From positions 9,947,318-10,011,317 of the forward strand of contig OY987232.1 in the NCBI GenBank assembly GCA_963920705.1: DNA of 64,000 nt. Direction: 5' to 3'. Source of the DNA: Odiellus spinosus (lineage: Eukaryota; Arthropoda; Arachnida; Opiliones; Phalangiidae). The notes beneath the pieces are model-generated. The model had not been told where the DNA came from and did not search any database. It saw only the letters and a list, made by a program, of their open reading frames with translations. Positions 43,153-52,613 of this stretch are shown here, piece by piece; the stretch's first letter is position 1; each line of letters starts with the position of its first letter. A program made the translations under genes and the position numbers.

Positions 43153-44215
43153 GGGAAAGCCCTAAGCGTTTTTTTCTGAACGACACTTTCGACACGTTTT
43201 TCTTGGCTTCTAGGGCTATCAGAACTACTTCATTTCTTGATAATGAAACAAGAGACAATTCCAAGTAACTTCCCCGAATCACATTTTCAAATACGGTTAT
43301 AGATAATATTTAAATTAACTGTAAACTTCTTTAAATAGTGAAAAGATAGGGTCACGTAGGCAGTATTTATTCGAAAACGAATAGAGAATTTTTCAGGCGG
43401 TCTTTTTTGTTTACTATGTGAGATATGATAACGTAACTTCCCCGAAAGACAATTAATTTAAAAAATGCATTAACATTTAATTACCCTCAAAATAACCCTA
43501 TGTTTGACACCATTTTTTCAGTGTTAGCCTAACTATTTAATATTTTTGTTATAAATATGCTAATATACGAGATAATCATACGAATTTGATATTTCATTTT
43601 TACTATAATTATTAAAAGATATGACCATTTTACGTATCCAAGTTTTCCACTATATTTAACAGAGACTCGTGAAGGATGAAAAGGGGAATACTAGTTACCC
43701 AGAAAGAATAGGGTTTTTAGGCTAGAGTCGCCATTCTCCGTCTACCGCAGCACTCCTGGTTTTCGAGCGCCTTACTTACCCCCTTTTCCACAAGCGCTCC
43801 GTGCGTTTCCCCCGCGCATGAGGGAATGAAAAAACAAGTTTGGCCCCGGTAAAACATTCGTACGATAGATGAATAACGTATTTATTACCCTATTTAGACA
43901 AACCTCATTTAGTTCTGTTAATTAACAGAGAAAAATAACGTCATATATTGGGTTATTTTGAAGGGTATCTAAATGTTAATGATAATTTTTTAAATGAAAT
44001 GTCTCTCGGGGAAGACCGCCTGAAAAAATCTTTATACTTAAAGAAGTTTAAAATAAATTAAAAAATTATCTATAACTATAATTGAAAATGTTGCTCGGGG
44101 AAGTGACTTGTAATTGTCTCTAGTTTAATTATGTAAGGAAATAGGTCTGATAGCCCTAGAAGCTTAGAAAAATGTGTCGAGAGTAGGGCCCAAAAAAATC
44201 GCTCAAGGCTTCCCC
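43153..44215. mobile_element. TTAA-flanked foldback element
   Basis: Inverted arms of about 340 bases: 43153-43515 against 43940-44215. Tips GGGAAAGCCCTAAGCG and GGGGAAGCCTTGAGCG (reverse of the right end), each bordered by TTAA (43149-43152, 44216-44219). Arms share TTTCGACAC, GCTTCTAGGGCTATCAGA and CAGGCGGTCTT. TTAA targets are used by piggyBac and Kolobok transposons. The loop has no gene. Inserted in the PIN/FEN-like gene remnant. Confidence 0.8.
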
Positions 44216-44219
44216 TTAA

Positions 44220-44752
44220 GTAGATGGCCATTGCCAAACAACTTTGTTTAGTAAAATTCCTCCGTCAAGTATGAAAGTCATCTTGTCTGATTTTGGTAAG
44301 GAATCCATTGGTCTCTCAACTTTATCCAGTTCTTCGAGAAGAATTTTTTGGTTCCTTCACGCAGTTGACCATCAACGAACAAATATTGCTTGAACGAAGC
44401 CAGTTCATACTGGAAATAATGTTTAGCTCGTCAGATGTTTGTGCAGACTATGCGATTGAAGAATTGAATTGGAATGTCTTCGTTATTAATACGAATTTTC
44501 TATTTGTTGACAAGCGCGAGCATTTTCATTTAGTCATAACGTTTAAATTTAACATATTTTAGTTTCTTCCCTTCAGTGTTGGTCAATAACGTATCGCCTA
44601 TTTCTTGAGCTCTATCCCAGCTAATATTTTCATCGCCTATTCTTCCACTCGATAAAGAAATACGATTTTCACCAATTTCTGTGCTAAATTAGCAATGTTT
44701 GGTGAACCAGTCTAAATATTTCTCTAAACATTGACCATAACGTGCAAACATA
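44220..44752 (-). pseudogene. PIN/FEN-like gene remnant, proximal part
   Basis: Minus reading: E-I-G-E-N-R-I-S-L-S-S-G-R, NTEGKKLKYVKFKR, YELASFKQYLFVDGQLREG (compare LASYSPSLFVNGFLREG at 24.1 kb) and F-G-N-G-H-L-L. Several stops. Bounded by the foldback and the mariner element. Confidence 0.6.
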
Positions 44753-45049
44753 TAAAAAACTCCGTCCAACGAAAGATGAGCCCTGAGAATTTCGCCCAAA
44801 TTGGGGTCGCCACCATCGACCCCCTAATTATTTATCAACTTGTTTTCTAATTTCGACGATTGTCCGCTTTATAGTCTGCTACTAAAATGATAGGGTTAAT
44901 CGAGTTTGAGCTGATAAATTGGGGGTTTGAGGAAGTCGGCTTTTTGCAATGTGTATTTTGTACGTTTATGTGTTTTGCATTACTATTGAGTATTTCCTAT
45001 TGTATACGTCAGGGTGTCTATGGCTAAAGCTCGAGTAGTCGTTTATAAT

Positions 45050-45320
45050 AAAAATTGACTTTTTTGTTACGATAAGCCGAATGAAGAGAGACGAAATGGA
45101 CTAAATAAACAAATAAGATTAAACAAAGGTTACTGAAACGTTTCAGTAACCTTTGCTTCCATAATAGGCCACGTTGGTACCCCTATATATTATACAATGA
45201 CGCAGGAACCCATATCAAATTACAACTATATGATAGAAGCCTCGTTTTTAATCTTATTTGCTTATTTAGGCCATTTCGTTTCTCATAATTCCGGTTTATC
45301 GTAACAAAAAATTACATTAT
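45050..45320. mobile_element. Foldback nested in the mariner element, with a 32-bp perfect palindrome
   Basis: Arms 45058-45123 and 45246-45307 pair (TTGTTACGATAA, CGAAATGG, CTAAATAA and AAATAAGATTAAA blocks). Within it 45124-45155 is a perfect 32-base palindrome centred between 45139 and 45140 (half-site CAAAGGTTACTGAAAC). Confidence 0.8.
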
Positions 45321-45384
45321 GGTATTCTTTGACTTGGTTACGGTAAAATAGTTATTCAAATATGGGTAATTTAAAAGGACATGT

Positions 45385-46417
45385 TTGTACTATTGGCCGG
45401 CAGGGACGGCTTATAGTTGCCAATGTGACCAATTCTACTTGGAAAAGGAGCTGCCGACGTTAAGTAAATTGCTGGAAGTTCTTATTCAAGTTGTTAAAGT
45501 AACCAATGACGTCCTTTTTAACGGAAGCCGAGAATCACTGCGATATGTAATAAAAGATAAACATGGCTTTCAATTTAAAAAGTTTGACAATCGTAAGCAC
45601 CTTATGGAAAGAAACGATGTTGTGGCCCTTCGCCGAAAATTTCTTAAAAAATAAGATCTATTGACCTGAAGGACAACGCTGTATTTTTGGACGAGGCATG
45701 GGTGAACGAACACCACTCCGTATCGAAATGCTGGCAAGCAGACGACATAGCTGGTCCGAAAGTCCCATCTGCTAAAGGAAGGAGACTCATTATTCTTCAT
45801 GCTGTTACGTCAAAAGGGTTCGTTCAAAATGGTTTATTGCTTTTCCCCTCAAAATCGGGACTTGCTGACTACCATGATGACATGAACGCGAAATGTTTCA
45901 AAGAATGGTTCAAGATGAAACTACTTCCAAACCTTGACCACCAGGCAACGTTATTGTGGACAAAGCTCCTACCACCGCTACTCGTAAAGCAGATATGCAG
46001 AAGTGGCTTGAAGACAATTGAATTCCCTTCGATAAGACTCTATTGAAAGCTGAACTCTACGAGATTATAAAACTGTACAAATCAAGAACCATACGCTACG
46101 AAATTGATGAGCTTGCTAGAAGTATGGGCCATGAAGTGATACGAATCCCGCCTTACCATTGTCAGTTTAACCCAATTGAGTTAATATGGGAACAGGTAAA
46201 AGGCTACGTGGCTAAGGAAAACTTTGGGTTTAAACTCTCCACCGTAAAAGATCTGACACTGAAGGCCATTAACGCAGTCCGACCTGAACATTGGCTTAAA
46301 CACGTGGAGAAGATACTTGAAGAGTACTGGGAGAAAGACCCGTTAATAGAGAAAACCATCGAACCCCTTATCATCAACATGCAAGACAACGGCGAAGACA
46401 CTGACATAAGTATATAA
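45385..46417 (+). pseudogene. mariner/Tc1 (DDE_3) transposase, broken
   Basis: Helix-rich N-terminal part 45385-45654, then V-F-L-D-E-A-W-V-N (first Asp, about 45685), I-V-D-K-A-P-T-T (second Asp, about 45955, in another frame) and P-P-Y-H-C-Q-F-N-P-I-E-L-I-W-E (Glu, about 46150-46190). Stop at 45652-45654 and frameshifts near 45660, 45950 and 46020. The C-terminal frame 46043-46417 is intact. All three catalytic acids survive in separate frames. Confidence 0.88.
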
Positions 46418-46869
46418 GACTTCCTTAAAGAAGTTATTTCATGATGATTTTGGTATATCATATTTTATCAAAACAATTCTCATATGTACAAGGCTATTGT
46501 GGTTATACATTTGCCTTTTCACGTATACAACATAGTGGTAGGCCTAATACATGTGTAACGGTTAAAAAATACGTCTAAACGAGTACTCGAGCTTTAGTCA
46601 TAGACACCTGACGTATATAATAGAAAATACTCAATAGTAATGCAAAACACATAAACGTGCAAAATATACATGCAAAAAGCCGACTTGCTCAAACCCCTAA
46701 TTTATCAGCTCAAACTCGATTATCCCTATTGTTTTAGTAGCAGACTATAAAGCGGACAATCGTCGAAATGAGAAAACAAGTTGATAAATAATTATGGGGT
46801 CGATGGTGGCGACCCCAATTTGGGCGAAATTCTCAGGGCTCATCTTTCGTTGGACGGAGTTTATTTTTA

Positions 46870-47040
46870 TAGATCTACGTGTTGCTCGTTGCTTACAGTA
46901 TGAACGTAAGCAAATGTTTCTACAGCGTTAATGATATCAGAGCAAATTAGGGCTTTGAAGTAACCAATTTGGCCAAAGAACTGTCAGTAAAGCCCTACCA
47001 CGCAATAGTCTACTTGTAGACTAACACAGTCGAATAAGGA
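46870..47040 (-). pseudogene. PIN/FEN-like gene remnant, N-terminal edge
   Basis: Flank of the mariner insertion; coding similarity here is weak and inferred from continuity with 44220-44752. No start codon identified. Confidence 0.3.
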
Positions 47041-47049
47041 GTAAGACTT

Positions 47050-48690
47050 TTCTTAGCCGAACCTTTTTTCACTGTTCATATTGAGAAACAATAAAATTCC
47101 TCCTTTAATACAAAGAACGATCATGGGGCTAGACACTCCCGGTTAAATGGTATACTATCATTGAACAGAATACCATTTAAAAGAAATCTAAATGAACACA
47201 TATCCCATTTGGACGAAATATCCGATTGGAAAGACATCTCATTTGGACAATGAGCAGAATCCCATTTAACAGACTATCTAATTGGACGAAATGTCCCTCT
47301 GTACAAATGTTTCGGTTGTTGCCAGTATATTAATTTCGTTTGGGATGGGATAGGTTTTGGTTAGGTTCGGCTATACGGGCCTCTATTTATTACGTTTGGG
47401 CTGGCTTAAGTTTTGATAAGTTAGTTAAGTTTGGGTTATATCCTCTATAGATGAGGCGTATTAGCCGGTTTAATCAGCTTTAACCGAGGTTTACAGGGCC
47501 TTTTCAGTAAACATCAGTTACATTTGCTTAAACCGGCTTATTACGTTTTTCTGAAGAGGTTATTATTAGGAAGGTTCTCTACTTATGCCGAGCCCTTAAT
47601 TGTTCTAATATTGATGGTCTATCCTTATTTGGCCCAATATCATTTCGCCTAATTCCCATTTCGTCCAATCATATTTCGCCGAATCCTATATCATCCAATT
47701 TCTCACCCAATTCTCATTTGGCCCAATCCAATTTCGCCTACTATCCATTTCCAATATTTTCCAGCTCACCCAATCACATTTCGCCGAATTCCAATTTTAC
47801 CCAATTCTCAAGAAGCCCAATCCAACCTTCTCGGGTTGCGGCATTAGTTGGACGTGATAAATTTTGACATCTGAAGAGACTGGACTTAACTTGATAGAGA
47901 GATGGTACGCTCTTGATCGGTTCCTTCGGCCCGTTTAATTATTTCTGCACGCACTTCTCGATGTATCTAATGAACAATATACTTTAGTTTTGGTAACCTA
48001 ACTTACCTTAACCCTACATAACACAACCCAGTCTAACCCGACCCTACCATAACCCAACCTTACTTACGAATTTTTCGGTTGGTTGAAATGGGAATAGATA
48101 ATTCTGGGCTAAATGATAAAACGATTGGGTGAACTAGGATTGGGCGAAATGCAAATAGATAATTTAGGGCCAAAAATACCTTGGGCGAAATTGAAATAGG
48201 TAATTTGTGGCGAAATGGGTACATACCATGTTGATTAGAGCCCTTTTCGGTTTTAAGGCTCTTGAGGATGATTTAAGCGTCAAAATAAAGCGTATTTCGA
48301 ACAAATGGGATTCTTTTAATTGGGAATTTTTCTCTAGAACGGAACCTTTTCTGTTGAATGGGAACATTTTCTGCGAATTAAATTTAATATCTATTTATTG
48401 GGATACTGTTTTTAATTAATTCGGTCGAATAGGAATTAAATTTCTGCTCAATGGGAAGATTGTATTTTTTACTTCTGTCGAATGGGATTTCTGTCCAATG
48501 GGTTTTGGTCTCAATGGCGGCTAGCGGTTAAAGACCCGTTACTTTATAGAACGGCTACAATAAACTTTTTAAGGCTTTTTCTTGAAAAGGCTGCTGACTA
48601 AACTTCATGATAACACATGTTTTCGCCAAAATCTGGGAAATAACTAAAATTGTAATTCGAGGGTGCGTTTTTTTTAATGCAATATTTGAT
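47050..48690. repeat. Degenerate CCAATTTCGCC / CCAATGGGA repeat field with TTAGG-like runs
   Basis: Dense degenerate units: CATTTGGACGAAAT, CCATTTCGTCCAATC, CATTTCGCCGAAT, CCCAATTCTCATTTGGCCC at 47150-47830, their complements (GGGCGAAATTGAAATAGG) at 48060-48230, and CTGCTCAATGGGAAG, GTCGAATGGGATTTCTG at 48430-48515. Units on the two sides of about 47900 are mainly in opposite orientation. TTAGG-like runs at 47340-47440 and 47990-48065. No gene. Confidence 0.6.
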
Positions 48691-49030
48691 CTAATTTGAA
48701 CATTTGGAATTGGTTTGTTTTTTTAAATGCAAAAAAAACATTCGATCGAATTGTTTTCCATTTTCGTATGGCTAAATCTAACGTTTTTTTTCGAAAATTG
48801 CAAAAAAAATTTGAAGATGGCGGCCATTTTGGGGAAGTTCCCCCCCCCTACAATAGGCAACTTATTTTCCCTTCATTAGCTTCATGGAAAGATGTCATTT
48901 ACGTTGAGTTGCTTGTCTCTAATTTTCTCCGATCTTTTAACATTTTATTTTAAATGCACTACTATTTGTCTCTCGCTTATATACGCCTTTGTCTCTTATA
49001 TTAAACATTTTGTCTATGGTCTTTTTTGAC
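48691..49030. other. No supported gene
   Basis: T-rich DNA with AAGATGGCGGCCATTTTGGGG at about 48813-48833, a motif also present in the arms of the long-TIR transposon (23030, 63660); possibly a small fragment of that family. Confidence 0.4.
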
Positions 49031-49720
49031 CAATTGCGTTGTTTCGTTGTTTCCAGGAAGATGCGAATTTCCTCGGAGTCTTCGAGGAAAATTCTTGTTT
49101 CTATTAATGATTTTCGAATTTACGATTTTATTCTCGTTTTACAACGGCAATTTCCAAGCGGGTTATACGGTACCTAGTGGTGGTCGGATTGATTCGTTTG
49201 AAGAACTCATTGACAATAATATGAAAATATTGATATCCACGAGCTCACCTTCCTACCACTTCTTCACGCGGGTAAGTTCAGCGACGCGTTCTTTAGATAC
49301 CGCCTCAGTAGAAATACATTATCCGTGGCTTGCGTATCGGTACGCATCGTTGAACCCGTATATAATATTCAAGCGAAATTTCTTGCTTCCTATCGCAGCT
49401 TTGCGAAGAAACACCGTTTCAGTCTCTGAAACCCCGGCTGGAGACTATTGACTTCGATGACTGGGAGAAAATGTCCGCCAATGGATCTTTGGTCGAAAAT
49501 ATCGAAGATGAAAAAGTAGTGGTCATCGATTCCATCGCAAATTTAAAGGATTACGTTTTTTCAAGCTCCAAGCAACCCCAAAATCTCAAATTGTCCGAAA
49601 AAAGTTATTTTCCTTCGTCTATAGTTTTCGTATTGAATAAGAATATTTCGAATCACATTTTGGAGATCATCAATTACAGGCGAGTTACGTTTATTGGGGG
49701 GATAAACTAACTTGTCGTTT
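49031..49720 (+). pseudogene. Ionotropic-receptor-like fragment
   Basis: Frame 49026-49451 contains I-L-F-S-F-Y-N-G-N-F-Q-A-G-Y-T followed by R-I-D-S-F-E-E-L-I-D-N-N, like the last pore-side helix and ligand-binding S2 start of arthropod ionotropic receptors. The next frame (49471-49710) has V-V-V-I-D-S-I-A-N-L-K-D-Y-V-F and N-K-N-I-S-N-H-I-L-E-I-I-N-Y-R, placed like the end of S2. A stop separates them. If correct this is the only host-type gene in the window, probably a pseudogene or terminal exon. The assignment rests on pattern only. Confidence 0.4.
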
Positions 49721-49839
49721 TTAGCGGATTTAAATACGACTAATCCGAGAGTAAAAATATTTAAATTTTCCACAAATTAAAAATAGAAATTGAATTATAT
49801 AATCGGAAATGTCGCTGAAAAACATTATAAAAATATAAA

Positions 49840-50080
49840 TGTATATGCATGTATAAGATATAAAAATGCATATGAATACATATAAATATATAAATGTATA
49901 TATATGTATGAATATAAATATACATATATATATATACATTTATACATATACATATATATACAAATACATATATATTTACATATACATATATATATATATA
50001 TTTACATATACACATATATATATACATATATATATATATATACACATATACATATATATATATATACATGTATAAAAATA
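49840..50080. repeat. (CA/TA)n microsatellite
   Basis: ATACATATATA-type units; frames through it on both strands are artefacts. Confidence 0.95.
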
Positions 50081-50094
50081 TATACCATCATTAT

Positions 50095-50830
50095 CCCAAC
50101 ATTATTTTGTTGATTTAATGATATTGGATTTATGTTTGGTGATCTTCCAGGCAATGCAACTGCTCTTCCTTGATTTGGACATTGTTTATTAAGGAAATTA
50201 CAAGCCTGTCTGGGAAATTGAGCTATAACCCCATCGTATCGAAGCCACATTTGGCGCACAGTTGCCAATGGGAAATTTTCCAGAAGGCCAGACTAGGTAA
50301 CACACGCTCCCCGATCTACGCCTGAGGCAAAACATCCCCCAAAATTCCAGCTCACACGTTAATGGAATATCGTTCAGATCGCCAGGTATATCCTCACGTA
50401 AATTCTACATGCACCCTTTTCGGTGATAAGATTTTGACGACCTTCGTGCTGAACACGCCAAACAGACGTATGACTAACTATAGCTTGTTAATGGATTCAC
50501 ATTAAACGTGTTTAGAATCTTTTCTTTCAAAAGAAGGTTTCGAACATTCCGGGATCGTCCTATGCCGTAACTGTTAGCCTGTAATTTCGACATAGTTGTG
50601 TCTCTGACGCAACTCTGGCGTAACTTCCTTAACGAACATTACCAATTCGATGGATTGGTCGGGGTGATCCAGTTGCGAGGACCTGCAATATCACCAGACA
50701 TAAAGTGATATAGGCCAAACTTTGATGTCCTGTGGCAACCCTAGGAATCGTCATCGAGGATCGCAACCGAGACGCTCATATACCTTTATCACTAAAAACA
50801 ACCCCCTAAAATATTGACAGAGTTAAGAAA
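50095..50830 (-). pseudogene. mariner-like transposase remnant
   Basis: Minus reading from 50268: Q-M-W-L-R-Y-D-G-V-I-A-Q-F-P-R, then N-F-L-N-K-Q-C-P and V-A-L-P-G-R-S-P-N-I-N-P, the decayed form of the D-G-A-P-A-H-F ... W-P-P-R-S-P-D-L-N-P segment of insect mariner-like transposases. Upstream (to about 50830) only short matching pieces. The element abuts the microsatellite. Confidence 0.7.
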
Positions 50831-51317
50831 CACTCTGTATACATATATACATACATAAACATATTCAAACATACACATACGTTCCCCCACTCACCCACAC
50901 ACATATACACACGTTTATATGTAAGTAAGCAACGCCTCGTGGCATAATGCTATCAGCAAACAGCCAGGCAAATGTACTAGCCAATCAAAACTGTCTGGCT
51001 CAAGTGATTTGGACTCTTCCTCGATATTTTTAGTTGGGAGTGAGGTGCGCTATTTAGGCGGGGCTCGCTTAGCTATATTGTCTTCCCTTACAACTCCGAA
51101 ATTACTCTAGTGGTGTTACTTGCCTTGTCGTGGCCAGGGAGCCCGAATTCACAGTCTTGCATTGTGTTCCATGAAAGAGTAAAACGGCCGTCTCGCTCCA
51201 TCCCGGCTTATGGAGGACCTTCGCGTGGGGGTTCTATGGTGGGTGAACCATAGAACTGCGCCCTACCCGGGCTCGGGCCGACGAACCCGGATACCGGTTT
51301 CTGATTAGGGGCTAAGC
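50831..51317. other. Unassigned, partly G+C-rich segment
   Basis: From 51180 to 51310 the sequence (CTCGCTCCATCCCGGCTTAT, GGACCTTCGCGTGGGGGTTC, GGGCTCGGGCCGACGAACCC) looks like the end of a repeat, perhaps a SINE or non-LTR element, but I cannot place it. No coding frame. Confidence 0.35.
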
Positions 51318-51737
51318 TATTCTTACACGAATACCTCAATTCCTTTAAATATTTGGAAGATTTTGAGCAGCTGTTTTTTCCTTTACGTACATTGGAAAGT
51401 TGTTCTTTATTAGAAACGAGTCCGTTTTAAAAAGGTAAGAAACGACGTAAACCGTGATGTTATTTTGGGCATTCCGATATATTATAGCGGGAATTTCTAA
51501 GACAAGGTACCTCGACTTGCCCCTTTATATCTACTTTCTAGACCCCAGAAAAAAATGCTCACGCTAGCCTAGTCGATTTTACTAGTAGTTTTAGTAGGAT
51601 TTTTTCCGGGTCTAGAAAAATAGTCAAAAATTCAAAATGGCGCTTCATCCAAATGGCTGTAACTTTCGAACTATAGTCATAGAAAGTTGATTGATGTACC
51701 GTTAGATTGAATGTCAAAGCCTCAGAGAAGAGGCAGG
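51318..51737. mobile_element. Fragment of the long-TIR (PIN-element) family, left of Polinton copy 3
   Basis: Inverse of about 23110-23520: ACACGAATAC, AACGAGTCCGTTTT, ACGTAAACCGTGATGTTATTT, AAGTTGATTGATGTACCGTTAGATT. The rest of the arm continues after Polinton copy 3 at 63626. Confidence 0.85.
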
Positions 51738-51759
51738 CGTTTGACGCCAGCATGCCGCC

Positions 51760-52055
51760 TTCCACCATTTGGCCGTGCCCCTTTCTTCCCCCTTCCCCAT
51801 TTCAGTACATCTTGTCCGTGAACGGCAGGCACCCCGTAGGCCTCCTTCCCCACTTCAACAGTACATCTTGTCCCTCGAGGGATTTTTTTTTCTTTTTTCC
51901 ACCATCTTTCTTTTGGGCGCCATCTGAAGTATTTTCTATTTATCTCTATTTACGAAATTTATTTTTTCCTTCGTGAGCGGGGCGCGAACCCACTACCAAA
52001 AGGATCGTAAGGTTGGTAGCCCACAGCGCTAACCATTCGGCCATAGAAGCATTGG
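51760..52055 (-). mobile_element. tRNA-derived SINE-like insertion in the left Polinton terminus
   Basis: The minus strand from 52050 reads CTTCTATGGCCGAATGGTTAGCGC, an A-box-like D arm, and GTGGGTTCGCGCCCCGC, a B-box with a paired T arm (GTGGG/CCCGC) and 7-base loop. The acceptor stem does not pair well, so it is not a working tRNA. About 290 bases downstream complete the unit. It is missing from the right terminus of the same Polinton, which suggests insertion after integration. Confidence 0.5.
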
Positions 52056-52235
52056 TTATTGTATTTAAAGTCCATTTCATGTTCCAGGTCGGTGTCAATA
52101 TTGGGTAAATTCAAGCCCTTGGGGTGGATGGGAGCAGATAGGACTTAAACTTGTATATTAAAAACCTGTTTTGCAGGCACAAATTGTTGAAAAAATCTAA
52201 ACACTAAACCATAAACACGTTTCAATGGAAACAAA

Positions 52236-52613
52236 GGAAATTTACATTCGCACTTTTTCCTAGAAAGGTGTTTTTTGAATAAGGGGTATTGAATATTACC
52301 CACCAATTACTTTACTAGAAAACTTACATTCTAGAGGCAAGTATTTTGTACGATCTGGGTATTTTCAAACAGGCCCATTGTAAGATTAAATTTGAACAAA
52401 TAATGGACTTTGGCCACCAGCGGGGTGTCTCTCCACTCCTCTCCTCTCTCTCGCGAGGGCCGCGGATGCGTTTCCCACGACCGAGGGGGGCTAAAGCTTA
52501 AAAATATATATAAGCCTTAGGATATGGAATAAAAACACAGGTTTTTAAAGGCAACGCCTGGTAAACAATTTTATTGGTCAATTTTTACAAGTTATTAAAA
52601 AAAAATCATACAC
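52236..52613. other. Subterminal non-coding DNA of copy 3
   Basis: Beyond the recognisable inverted repeat and before the PolB stop. No gene seen; CTCTCCACTCCTCTCCTC-type tract near 52430. Confidence 0.5.

Larger units (their letters stand above)
44755..46867 (+). mobile_element. mariner/Tc1-superfamily element with ~290-bp TIRs
   Basis: Arms 44755-45048 and 46573-46867 are inverse copies (ACTCCGTCCAACGAAAGATG, GGTCGCCACCATCGACC, GACGATTGTCCGCTTTATAG, GCTCGAGTA). TA lies at both outer borders (44753-44754, 46868-46869); the outermost bases differ by a 2-base indel. A transposase gene lies between, and a small foldback (45050-45320) sits between the left arm and the gene. Inserted in the PIN/FEN-like gene remnant; minus coding similarity resumes at 46870. 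Confidence 0.9.

Noticed and set aside
51968-52050. Functional tRNA gene on the minus strand
   Set aside because: D and T arms are good but the acceptor stem does not pair and the anticodon arm is irregular; a tRNA-derived SINE head fits better.
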